Of a DNA stretch of 64,000 nucleotides, positions 1 through 9,062 are shown piece after piece (position 1 is the stretch's first letter; each line of letters opens with the position of its first letter). The DNA lies in NCBI GenBank assembly GCA_947646735.1, contig CANTFK010000328.1, positions 62,001 through 126,000 of the forward strand, written 5' to 3'. This stretch comes from Peronospora farinosa (Eukaryota; Oomycota; Peronosporomycetes; Peronosporales; Peronosporaceae). Below the pieces are notes generated by a model. It was not told the DNA's origin. It saw nothing but the letters and a program-made list of their open reading frames with translations, and searched no databases. The translations under genes were made by a program, and so were the position numbers.

Positions 1-167
1 ATCATAAAAGCCACAGACGCCACTTGTGGTCCATTTCCCGTACTGCCCTGTCCATACAACACACAATCCATCCATTTGGAGCCATCGTAGTGCCATTTGT
101 TGGCATAATACCGCCCTAACAAATGCCAACGCTGCATTCGCGCTTGCAGACGCTGCAAAATGCTCAT
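1..167 (-). CDS. N-terminal fragment of an unknown gene running off the left edge
   Basis: An open frame on the minus strand begins with ATG at 167-165 and stays open for 55 codons to the window edge. The peptide starts MSILQRLQARMQRWHLLG and continues rich in Trp, Tyr and Lys, then Gly/Ser. The basic, Arg-rich start could be a targeting sequence, but that is inference. I do not recognise the family. The frame looks like real protein, with no low-complexity run, but it is short and the rest lies outside the window. Confidence 0.35.
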   Translation of the reverse strand, partial: MSILQRLQARMQRWHLLGRYYANKWHYDGSKWMDCVLYGQGSTGNGPQVASVAFM

Positions 168-204
168 TGACTTTTGTTTTGTGAAGTACGTACTACACTG
201 AATC

Positions 205-299
205 ATGTAAGCCACACAAACAATAGCCATCAGTGTAGGCCACACAAACAATAGCCACCCGTGTAAGCCACACAAACAATAGCCACCCGTGTAAGCCAC
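205..299. repeat. 28-bp tandem repeat, about 3.4 copies
   Basis: The unit is roughly gtgtaagccacacaaacaat followed by agccaccc. Copies start near 205, 233, 261 and 289, the last one partial, with a few substitutions between them. There are no unique spacers, so it is a minisatellite and not a CRISPR array. It lies just upstream of the partial minus-strand gene and could be in its promoter. Confidence 0.8.
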
Positions 300-1186
300 G
301 TATAATCAAGTGTATAGTTGTGACGCGTATACTGTACAGCATGGTACAAAAACCGGGCCGTGATAACGAGACTATTTCCAATCAACGCGGCAGAAATCAC
401 GTCCTTCATGGCTACATATCGTATTACCATTTGTCTCTGATACGAATATTTTTACACGTTCTAGTAGATAGAGTAAGAGACTGTTTTTGAGATCGAACGA
501 AATGCATCGGAATTGACCCGAAAAGACACGAACTATTCTTGACCCAAATCAAGTGCCTATGGACCGAAGAGGTCGAGCAATGCCTGAACTGCTGCAGCTT
601 GGCGTACACTGCTATATGCTTCGACAATTTGCGACCGATTACGCTATATAATCGAGCTTGCAACGTCTGACTGGGTACAAATCGACATCGGTGGTAGAAA
701 TCCAGTCACGTTCGACTTTCCAAACGTCAGGACATCGTTTCCAAGGGCTCATTAAACAAGGCTGTCCCGCATGCCGTTCACGTCGCTCTTTTTTCTACTG
801 AACTGCATTTCAAAAAAGACAGAGCTAGAGTCCAGACAAGTCACTTACCTGGTCCGAAACGATCCGTTATGCAATAGAAATAACGAACGACCTGAACATG
901 ATGATCCTAGTATAAATACATAAAAAATCGAAGAATAAAGTGGCATAAACATACAGCGAATCGTTTTTATTTATTTATTCAACAGATGGGATCGATGACG
1001 ACTCCTGAGTGGCTAAAATGTATACAATCATCCCTTTTCATTGGATTAAACTTACTGCACCGTCAACTACCCACAAGAGTCAGTACAATTCTTTTTCCAT
1101 TAGAATACCGACCGACTGCCAGTGAGTGAGTGGTGATCCATTGGGAGACATTTTATTTTTATTATATATACTACAGATCAGCTCAA
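300..1186. other. Intergenic region with no supported gene
   Basis: Only short open frames of fewer than 80 codons occur, and none resembles a known family or has convincing composition. The right end is the upstream region of the HECT ligase gene. I see no RNA gene. Confidence 0.5.
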
Positions 1187-3628
1187 ATGACAACAATATT
1201 TGGACAAGACTTAAGTCCCAGTATGGCAGTATTGGTCTACGTGTTTTTACTATTGGCATTACTAGTTCTCTGTGGTTCGATCTGGTATTATTGGAGTTAT
1301 GCACGTAAAATCGAACGGTTTCTAGCCCGAGACAATCAAAACAACAATATGATGCGTCATCATCTTGTCGATAGTTTTCTTCAACGGGGTGAAGAAGAAT
1401 GGCCTTGTTCGATTTGTTTTCATGATAATCATCCGGACAAGACGAGCTGTGTGATGTGTCGTACACCACGGATTATCACCGCGTCGACACCATCGAATTA
1501 CATGGCACGTGCTTCTGGATTGCATAAACAAGATTTTAGTCAGAGTCTACTTGATCAACAGTCAAGAGTACGGAGTTTTCATGTACGAAGATTAAAGCAA
1601 ATGGATCTTACTTCTCGACAAAAAGCTGCTGTACGACGGCATTTATGGAAGAGAAAAAAAGGAAAAGATGGTGTCATGCGATGGGTACGAATTGATGCCC
1701 AACATGCTACTGATCACATTAAACAAGACTTGAAACAGAAGGAAAAGAAAAGTGAGACGATGTACAATGGTCTGAGTACGCCTTGTAATGGGACGGCAAT
1801 ATTAGGAGGAGATGCGTTTTCACGTACGTCCAACACCAGTCGTATCTCATTGACGTCATCACTGAAAGAAGACAATGAGAATATTGCACTGGCGTTGCGA
1901 GATTTTGGTGTGCCAGAAGACGGTGGACGTCACCCAGACAGCTCTTTCTTGGCGACAAATCATGATTTGGGGCGTCCGTCGTTCCAGCCGCTGCGTGCAA
2001 CGGCGTTGAAATGTCTCGAAGAAGCGGAAGAACGACCGACGATGGCATTTTACTCGCAGCAAAACCCGTTCAACCCGGCGAACAATGGCACGAAATTGTT
2101 TAACTCCAGTGGCAGTGGCAGGAATTTGTTGTCTAGTAACAGCATTAACCCGTTGGCTAGCACTCGCGTGCTTGCTAGTTCTCGTGGCTTGAATCATATT
2201 GACGAAAACAGGGAAGGCACGATGGGCGGAGGCCCGATTTCTGAGATTGACAGACTAACTGGAATGGAGAACCGCCGATTAAACGAATTGAGCGATACGA
2301 CCATGTCAAATGTGTCTACAGGGTACGTGCGACATGAAGATGGTGATGGTGGCTACGAGTGGACTCCTGCTGGAATCGTGGCTGCCTTCGCAGACAATAG
2401 TCGCCGAATGGACTGTGAGGATGATCTTGAGGAGATCGCCTCGCTTACTTTCCAGGACAAGAATCGCTGGTTCCTTGAGCAGGTACAGAAGCGCTGGCGA
2501 AGCTACGAGGAGGGTCACATTCAGTTTGTCGTACGACGTGAAAACTTGTTGAGCGATTCGCTGGAGCAGATGCTGAAGTGCCCGCCTAGTCGTTTCTGGG
2601 AGCGCCTGCGCATTTACTTTGAGAACGAGCCTGGTTTAGACGCTGGTGGCTTGATTCGTGAATGGTACGAGATATTGAGTGATTCACTCTTTAACGATGA
2701 TTTCGGTCTGTTTATTTCTACGAAGGGTGAGAACATGGGCTACTGGATAAATCCCGCCTCGGCTTCCAAAGTACCCAACCATCTGGAGTATTATGAGTTT
2801 GTAGGGCGATTGCTTGCCAAGGCGCTGATTGAAGGATACAACATGAAAATGTCGCTTGCGCTGCCGCTTATTAAACACATTCTTGGAGTACCGATTTCGT
2901 TCTCGGATCTCGAGTTTTTGGATGAAGATTTGTACAAGAATGCATTGTGGATGAAGCAAAACGACAAGGCCGATCTACTTGCAATTGACTTTACGGTACA
3001 GGTGATCACGTCTGAGGGAAAGTCTAAGACGGTTGAGTTGGTACCTGGTGGTGCTGACCGGGATGTGACAGATGAGAACAAGAAGGAATACCTGGAGCTT
3101 CTCCTCAAGCACTACATGTTTGAGAGTATTTCGGAGCAGCTGGGTGCATTACTCATGGGCTTCTACGATGTCATGCCACAATTCCTTATTACGGTTTTCG
3201 ACTACCAGGAGTTTGATCTTTTGCTATCTGGTGTACCGGAACTGGATGTGAATGATTGGCACGCTCACAGTGAGGTGCGGTGGGTCAAGCTTGAGAAACC
3301 GACTCCTGCTGAGCATCGCGTGCTTAAATGGTTTTGGGAGTGTATGGCTGAGTTTACGAGTGAGGAACGCGCACGTTTGTTACAGTTTGCTACTGGCACT
3401 TCTCGTGTCCCTGTTCAGGGATTTAAGGCACTTACGAGCAGCGATGGCCGAGTTCGGCGATTTACCATTCAGTTTGTGCAGCGTGGTGCGCCGCCAACGG
3501 GTCTAATGCCCAAGGGCCACACATGCTTCAATCGAATCGACCTGCCGCTTTACCATACTAAGGAAGAGATGATTAACTATGTGACGCTTGTGATGAATAT
3601 GGAGATCTCGGGATTCTGGATGGAGTAA
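1187..3628 (+). CDS. Membrane-anchored HECT-type E3 ubiquitin ligase with RanBP2 zinc finger
   Basis: Predicted 813-residue single-exon protein. The frame stays open to a GTG at 1130, but the first ATG is at 1187, which I take as the start (MTTIFGQ). Residues about 13-36 form one hydrophobic membrane segment followed by basic residues. Residues about 69-96 form a RanBP2-type zinc finger (WPCSICF, then CVMCRTPR). The C-terminal ~345 residues are a HECT domain, with the N-lobe starting near PPSRFWERLR and the catalytic cysteine at residue 780 in HTCFNRIDLP. HECT ligases accept ubiquitin from an E2 on that cysteine and pass it to substrates. The anchor suggests action at a membrane; the zinc finger may bind ubiquitin or RNA (inference). 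The substrate is unknown. The gene is tail-to-tail with NPRL2, about 125 bp apart. Confidence 0.93.
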   Translation: MTTIFGQDLSPSMAVLVYVFLLLALLVLCGSIWYYWSYARKIERFLARDNQNNNMMRHHLVDSFLQRGEEEWPCSICFHDNHPDKTSCVMCRTPRIITASTPSNYMARASGLHKQDFSQSLLDQQSRVRSFHVRRLKQMDLTSRQKAAVRRHLWKRKKGKDGVMRWVRIDAQHATDHIKQDLKQKEKKSETMYNGLSTPCNGTAILGGDAFSRTSNTSRISLTSSLKEDNENIALALRDFGVPEDGGRHPDSSFLATNHDLGRPSFQPLRATALKCLEEAEERPTMAFYSQQNPFNPANNGTKLFNSSGSGRNLLSSNSINPLASTRVLASSRGLNHIDENREGTMGGGPISEIDRLTGMENRRLNELSDTTMSNVSTGYVRHEDGDGGYEWTPAGIVAAFADNSRRMDCEDDLEEIASLTFQDKNRWFLEQVQKRWRSYEEGHIQFVVRRENLLSDSLEQMLKCPPSRFWERLRIYFENEPGLDAGGLIREWYEILSDSLFNDDFGLFISTKGENMGYWINPASASKVPNHLEYYEFVGRLLAKALIEGYNMKMSLALPLIKHILGVPISFSDLEFLDEDLYKNALWMKQNDKADLLAIDFTVQVITSEGKSKTVELVPGGADRDVTDENKKEYLELLLKHYMFESISEQLGALLMGFYDVMPQFLITVFDYQEFDLLLSGVPELDVNDWHAHSEVRWVKLEKPTPAEHRVLKWFWECMAEFTSEERARLLQFATGTSRVPVQGFKALTSSDGRVRRFTIQFVQRGAPPTGLMPKGHTCFNRIDLPLYHTKEEMINYVTLVMNMEISGFWME

Positions 3629-3752
3629 ATTATGTAGGCTCTTATCTATTTGCGTGTCAGTCCGTGTGCAAAGAAGAGGGAAATTAAATATGGTGATCTT
3701 TTGTTGCTGCAAGCTTGTTGACGCGTTACATGCGTGTACGTTGCGTGTGCTG

Positions 3753-5549
3753 TTACTTGTGCACGGCGAAGCAGTTTGGAGTTGTTTGAATGGTGGACTC
3801 TACGTCGTTATAGCGCAACAAGAACTTGGTGCAGATTTTGTCTGTATGATGGCTGCCGTCCATCATTCGAAGCAAGTCTTTCTCCAGCTGATTAGCCTTG
3901 GCAACCAAGGCGCGTTTTGAAGACGATAGAGTGGTCACGTTTCCTCCAGTCCCATTGGAGCCGCCACCTGCCGTGTTTCCATTTGGTACGCTAGATGTCC
4001 CGTTAGGCTGATTCGATATAGGTGCTGCACCGATAGGATTGATTCCTGACAGTGACGGGGAATTTGAAGGCAGTCCGAATGGACGGCTCTTTTGCTGACC
4101 ACCTTGCTGCTGGTTTTGTTGCGGTGTTTGCTGGACCTGTTGCTGCTGCTGGGGACTGGAACTGCGATCGATGCAAATAGGGTAGCGATGCACGCGTCTT
4201 AGGAATCCATGAATGAGACCGAAGGTGATAAAACGTCGCACATCGATGAGAGCAAGCGACTCGGAATACACGACACAGAAGTCACTCATGCGTAAGCTGG
4301 GCTGAACGGAGCAGTACAGCGCAAAAATCCGCGCGAACGATGGCGGCACATGACCTGACTTGGCGATGTATACGGCGCACTCGGCTTGTAACTTAAGGTC
4401 GTTGGCGAGCACGGCAATTTTGGGGGTGTTAGCGTAGATGTTTGAATGAAGAAAAATGTCGATGAGCGTCACGCAGCCGTAGTATAATAGCTGTCGAACA
4501 CATTTTTTCACTATCGCAATTTCCACCTCTGCCTCCAAACTGATGCGTTTTACATAACGGACGCCGTCAATGAAAGGCACAATCTGCTGCAGCGCCAAGT
4601 CCCATTCTGCTATTGTACACAAGCCATGAACGAGTCAGCCACACGAAGCTGTAAGGAACACTAAATCTAACAACCGCACCACTGTTTTCAAGGAGAGCAC
4701 GCAAATCTCGAATCGCTACCGGTACTTGATACTCAAATACGGGCGCTGGGTCTTGCAAAGTCGGGAAAAGCTTTAGATTAATAATGTTGGCTGTGTCCAC
4801 TGGAATGGTGCACTCGCCATGCAGTGTCAAGTCTCGCAAAATTCGAGGCAAAATCGTCCTCAGTAGCTCTTTCTTGTCCGGGTTATACAAAAAGCCGCTC
4901 TCTTTCTCCATTCCTTCTACCAAAGCTCCCAACTACATCACATAGCAACATCAAGATGGTCAGTCAATCTCTTGACGAAGTGTGTGTGTATCCTATCAAT
5001 AAAAGAGCGACGAACCTTTCGTAAAATGGGTCGATACGGTACCGTCTCCACGTGATCGTCAAACACAAAACCTGCACTCATATTACAATACAAAAGCTGT
5101 CAGTTTCTTAACAATATGGTTATTATGTCGTCTAACCGGCATGTCCATTGTAGTGTTACCAATGTTAAATAGCAGTGCATTCCGGTGATATTTGTCGTCC
5201 TCAATGCAGACGGGATACCCGACAATCTTCATCTGTCGAGCTCGAACTACCGTAGTGTATACAATAAGTACGATTTGTAAAATATAGTATGAAATTGTGT
5301 CTCAAACACTTTTTCCCCCCTACCTGTTATAATTTTCCCACAAAGTGCCTTGTCAATAATAATGTAACCAGACACACTGTCGAATATCTCGTTACTCAAT
5401 ACACTACGGGGATCGCATGTGAATCAGCATTTACAATAATAATAGAAAGAATATTTATAGATAAGCACAATTTACTTTTCTGGTGCCTGAAACAGAATGA
5501 CAGGCCCAGCCACGTTGTCAAATTCGCTATAGAACAATCCTTTGATCAT
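3753..5549 (-). CDS. NPRL2: NPRL2, GATOR1 complex subunit (nitrogen permease regulator 2-like)
   Basis: Six exons joined by hand on the minus strand: 5476-5549, 5324-5403, 5160-5246, 5016-5071, 4680-4932 and 3753-4609. The introns are 70-88 bp with GT-AG ends, and all phases agree. The product is 468 residues. It starts MIKGLFYSEFDNVAGPV and contains VGYPVCIEDDKYHRNALLFN, EWDLALQQIVPFIDG and a C-terminal DGSHHTDKICTKF, all matching the conserved NPRL2 blocks. A Gln-rich insert (about SPQQQQQVQQTPQQ) precedes the C-terminal block. In other eukaryotes NPRL2 with NPRL3 and DEPDC5 forms GATOR1, the GTPase activator that switches off Rag GTPases and so TORC1 when amino acids are scarce. It lies upstream of two further genes of the same network, ATG101 and LAMTOR2. 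Confidence 0.93.
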
Positions 5550-6258
5550 GATACCACTACAATGCCAATTTTTATGGTTAGATTCTCATATCAAGTACGT
5601 TGATTGGCTAGTGAGAAATACCCGAAATTGGGTATTTGTCCAGAAAAATAAGTAAACACGACAACTCTTTCGTATTCCAATAATTGGTCACCTTTTCACT
5701 AAATTTAACGAAAAGCTAGCATTTTGTGTACATTGTGTGTTTGCAAATGGCTCCATCTACTGTCATTAGCTGCTGAAAAAGCAGCTGTCTCTGTCTATAG
5801 TGCGACAAGATGCTGTATCTTCGACCACTTGCCATCCAAATGTGGTGAAGATTGAGTAGGGAAGTAGAAGACTGTGTTGCAATTTAGTGTGTATTACGGA
5901 CAACATTCCAGGCGGCGAATGTTTCAGAAAGTGCTGACGCTTTCGTAGAAAAGAAAAAAAGTGAAAGACTTTGATTTAGACGTCTCACTTGTAAAATGAC
6001 TAAAGCACGTCACTTATCGACGCCACCATGAGGAGCGTTGATCGTGTCAATGACATTCCTCTCCTCACTCAAACTATTCATCCAAATTTTGTTACTTCAG
6101 TTTATTATTTAATATCGACAAGTGTAAAAATAAATAGTGTAATAGTATGCTTACGTGATCTAAACTTAAATGCAAAAAGTTACTACCGGACAAAGATTAC
6201 GTATACGGATATCAATGTGATCATTGCTTTTTGCTGATTTTGCTGATTGGTTTTACAA
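5550..6258. other. AT-rich divergent promoter region between NPRL2 and ATG101
   Basis: About 700 bp with no convincing open frame; the only sizeable one, 69 codons at 6028-6237, has no recognisable features. The two flanking genes diverge from this region, so their promoters should lie here. I cannot point to a specific regulatory motif. Confidence 0.5.
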
Positions 6259-6320
6259 AAAATGGGCAAGTATTCAAAATGGATACATACTCAAATGCAT
6301 TCTGAATACTTGCCCATTTT
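6259..6320. repeat. Perfect 18-bp inverted repeat (hairpin) 38 bp upstream of the ATG101 start
   Basis: The left arm aaaatgggcaagtattca (6259-6276) and right arm tgaatacttgcccatttt (6303-6320) are exact reverse complements around a 26-nt loop. It could be a small foldback element or a structured 5' leader of the ATG101 transcript. Confidence 0.85.
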
Positions 6321-6358
6321 ATTTGTACTAAAATCTGAAAATTCATTTTCCATCAAAG

Positions 6359-7157
6359 ATGTTAGCAAGTGCGAGTGGGGGCGCTGGCAGTGGAAGCACA
6401 GGTGGTGCGATGTCGTGGAAAGAGCATATTCTCGACGAGATTCCCGTAGCCGCAGAGGACGTGGGAGATGCTGTGACATGTCTGCTTCATACCATTTTGT
6501 TTACAAGAGCGCCAGGACCCGTCCGTCCCAGTGAAGCCTCATGCCAGGCCTTCCCTAACATCACGTACGCTTTGTGTGCAGTGGGAGACGTTAGTCGTAA
6601 GGTCGATCACGCCGTACGCAGCTTTGAGGAGTCGACGGTATTGGGAGATGGCAGTAGCTACTTGATGGGAGCTAATAGCAGTGTTATGACCCCATACGGG
6701 CAACCGTCGATGGGTGCAAGTAGCAACGTTCGAGGTGCCAATAATGGGTACATAGTAGTAACCTTTTTTGAGCGAAAAGTGAAAAAAGCCTTGTTTGGAC
6801 TTATGTCCAATGAGGAGAAGACGGTGTTTGAAAAGTGGATTGTGCCCGTGACGGTGACGTCGTCACCTGCTGCGTCACAAGGTGAGGGACTAAGTCTTTG
6901 TAAGGAGTGTGGATGATGAAAGTATTGATTTTAGTTATTATTTGCGTGTAGAAGAGAAAGAATTGTGTGCGGGAGAGACGGAAGCGGCGCTTCAGAATGC
7001 CCTGCTGCATATTCTGACGGCGGTACAGAGCATTGAGCACATTCCAATTGCGATGTACGATTTTGAGATTAGGACGTTTAACAGTGTGGAAGCTGCACAG
7101 GTTGGCAGTGGATATGGCGCAGGGTTGGGAAGTACTAGTGTACGCCTCATGCCGTAG
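6359..7157 (+). CDS. ATG101: ATG101, autophagy initiation HORMA-fold protein
   Basis: Two exons, 6359-6881 and 6952-7157, flank a 70-bp intron (gtgagg...tgtag, phase 1) and encode 242 residues against about 218 in animals. Conserved blocks seen are VTCLLHTILFTRAPGPV near the N-terminus, NITYALCAVGD, VTFFERK, FEKWIVPVTV, and in exon 2 EAALQNALLHIL followed by IPIAMYDFEI. These correspond to the ATG101 HORMA domain. ATG101 stabilises ATG13 in the ATG1/ULK kinase complex that starts autophagosome formation and is inhibited by TORC1. A Gly/Ser/Asn-rich stretch around residues 100-130 looks like a lineage-specific loop. The first ATG of the frame was used as start; it follows a perfect hairpin. 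Confidence 0.9.
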
Positions 7158-8205
7158 CTAATTGATCTATAGTATAAGACTACGGATGGATCTATGTATT
7201 TATAGCACTAACCTTGAGCTTGATTTGGTTGATGCTTTGAGGTGCTATTGCTGAAAGTTTTGTAGATTGCGATGGCTTTTGTCGGGACCGATTGCAAAGA
7301 TCCGAGCAAAATCTGTCTGAAACTACACGCATGATCGAAAAGAATGAACGCCTTCGGAATGCTATACCAGGTTGTGGGACAGGTTGCAACTATTAGAACG
7401 AGTTAGGTGGCTTTGACTGGTTTCTCCAGCGGGTACGTTGAAAAAATCGACGCCGCAGTTCGTATCACCGCCTCTGACCACTCTAGAATAGCATTGAAGA
7501 GGTCAACCAACTTGTATGTCCAGTCAGTCGGTGCAAAATATACAAAACGGTAGCTCGCTCGCTTGTCACGGAAACTTAGTTATTAGGGCTAGCAGCTCTG
7601 ATTCAGTGGGTCTTAACGCTAAAATTCAGCACCCGAGCTGGCACGATATCTTTACATGCTGCACTCGAATCATTACGAGCTTTATTTTGCGATGTTAAGC
7701 AAACTTTCGAAGACGCACATGCTATTAATCCATTAAGCGTCAATTAGGATTCTTAGCAGCGTCTTTTAGTAGGCACAAAAGAAGGCAACAATCCACCAAT
7801 ATTCTCTCCTTAGGTTCATCATACAGCCAGTGGAAGATAAGACATGGGTTCCAGCCACAGTACCATCAAGAATAAAATCTCTTTTTACCAACCATCAAAA
7901 AGCTTCAAGATGTTCGCAATTTACTGCAATCGACGTCATCCAGTGAAGCAATAATGACATTAGAAATGGTCGATCAATTGCATTAAAGTTTTATTTTATT
8001 ATAGTATTGGCAAAATGCACAATGGCGATAGAGATATGACGCGTCAATAATTTATATCACTTGAAGCATCATACCGCAATAGAAATATGATTCTGTCTGT
8101 TACTGTACTTAGAAATAAATATGGTAGTTATTGAGATTTGTTTAGAAACTTTTGATATTTTTCAATATCACGATATTTGTATATCCGAAACTTTTGATTA
8201 AAAAC
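7158..8205 (+). pseudogene. Intergenic stretch with decayed coding traces
   Basis: Several plus-strand stretches read like protein but are broken by stops and frame changes. One near 7256-7400 contains RLQRSEQNLSETTRMIEK (coiled-coil-like), one near 7430-7552 contains GYVEKIDAAVRITASDHS, and one near 7745-7860 contains FSRHKRRQQSTNILSLGSS. No plausible set of introns joins them cleanly and I do not recognise the family. They may be a dead gene or a gene with unusual splicing. From about 7880 to 8205 I see only AT-rich sequence, which should include the LAMTOR2 promoter. Confidence 0.25.
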
Positions 8206-8816
8206 ATGTTACGTGCGAAAGCGCTACCAGAGGTTCTAGGGCAGATCGTGGGTGATGGCATCACTGCCTGCATGTACGTACTATCCATTCATCATCTTCT
8301 TTCCCTCGCAATCTTCCCGGTGAAAATTGCATTTCTTACCGCCTTCTGTATCAAAAGTTACATGGTCTTAACCCCAGTCACTTTCACCAACTCATTTCTT
8401 GATGTTGTCATTGTTTCTTACAGGTTAATGACATTGGAGGGGGCATTAGTAGGCTCTGTAGGTGATGGAGATGCATTGGATCACAACGTGGTGGGCGCTA
8501 TCGCCTCTCACACGTGGGGAGAGTATCTACACGCTGGCAAAGAGGCCAATCCCACTGGAGATCTCCGTTCGATGCTCGTGGAACTCGAAGTAAAGTCGAT
8601 TGATGGATGTTCTGCAGCTTTTTGGCTGTCATTATAAGGTCTATGATGGTATCTAAGATATTGTATTGTGGTTGTTCTTGTTGTTTGATGCAGCGTGGTC
8701 GCTTGGCGATGACTATGACGGGCAAAAACTTCTTGCTCTGTGCATATTCGAGCACGGACACACCGGCTGGACTGCTCAAGGCAAAGGTAACGAAAACATT
8801 GATGCAATTGATGTGA
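8206..8816 (+). CDS. LAMTOR2: LAMTOR2, roadblock-fold subunit of Ragulator
   Basis: Three exons, 8206-8273, 8424-8589 and 8694-8816, with introns of 150 and 104 bp and consistent phases, give 118 residues (about 125 in animals). The start MLRAKALPEVL matches the conserved LAMTOR2 N-terminus (MLRPKAL in animals). The middle LEGALVGSVGDGD and VVGAIASHTWGEY and the end NFLLCAYSSTDTPAGLLKAK align with the roadblock/LC7 fold. Ragulator anchors Rag GTPases to the lysosome or vacuole surface so that TORC1 can be recruited. It is the third nutrient-signalling gene in a row after NPRL2 and ATG101. Open frames in other phases over this locus are shadows. Confidence 0.88.
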
Positions 8817-9062
8817 CGATTATTGTGGAGTTGACAAGGAATTGGATGCTGCGGGAGCAGGTCGAGACACTGGGGACGTACTTGTCGGCATCGCTGGACC
8901 AGATCGAAATGTAATCATCGTCTATGCTTCGATCTGAACGAGCAAATTGAGAACTGTATTATGCGCTACATGTTGTTGTGATGTTTGATCTGCAAATGGT
9001 TGATGTCTGCATGAACAATGGGATCATCTGCCATTTTTCGAAATGAAGCAGGGTACTATGGT

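Noticed and set aside
205..299. Short direct repeats as a CRISPR array
   Set aside because: Units are contiguous with no unique spacers, and the DNA is eukaryotic.
1130..1186. GTG start for the HECT ligase
   Set aside because: Cytosolic eukaryotic translation rarely uses GTG; the first ATG is at 1187 and keeps the membrane segment. The same reasoning moved the starts of the pseudokinase (37131) and the AGC kinase (41988).
8498..8914. Other frames around LAMTOR2 on both strands
   Set aside because: Only the three-exon reading reproduces the conserved roadblock protein; the others are shadows.
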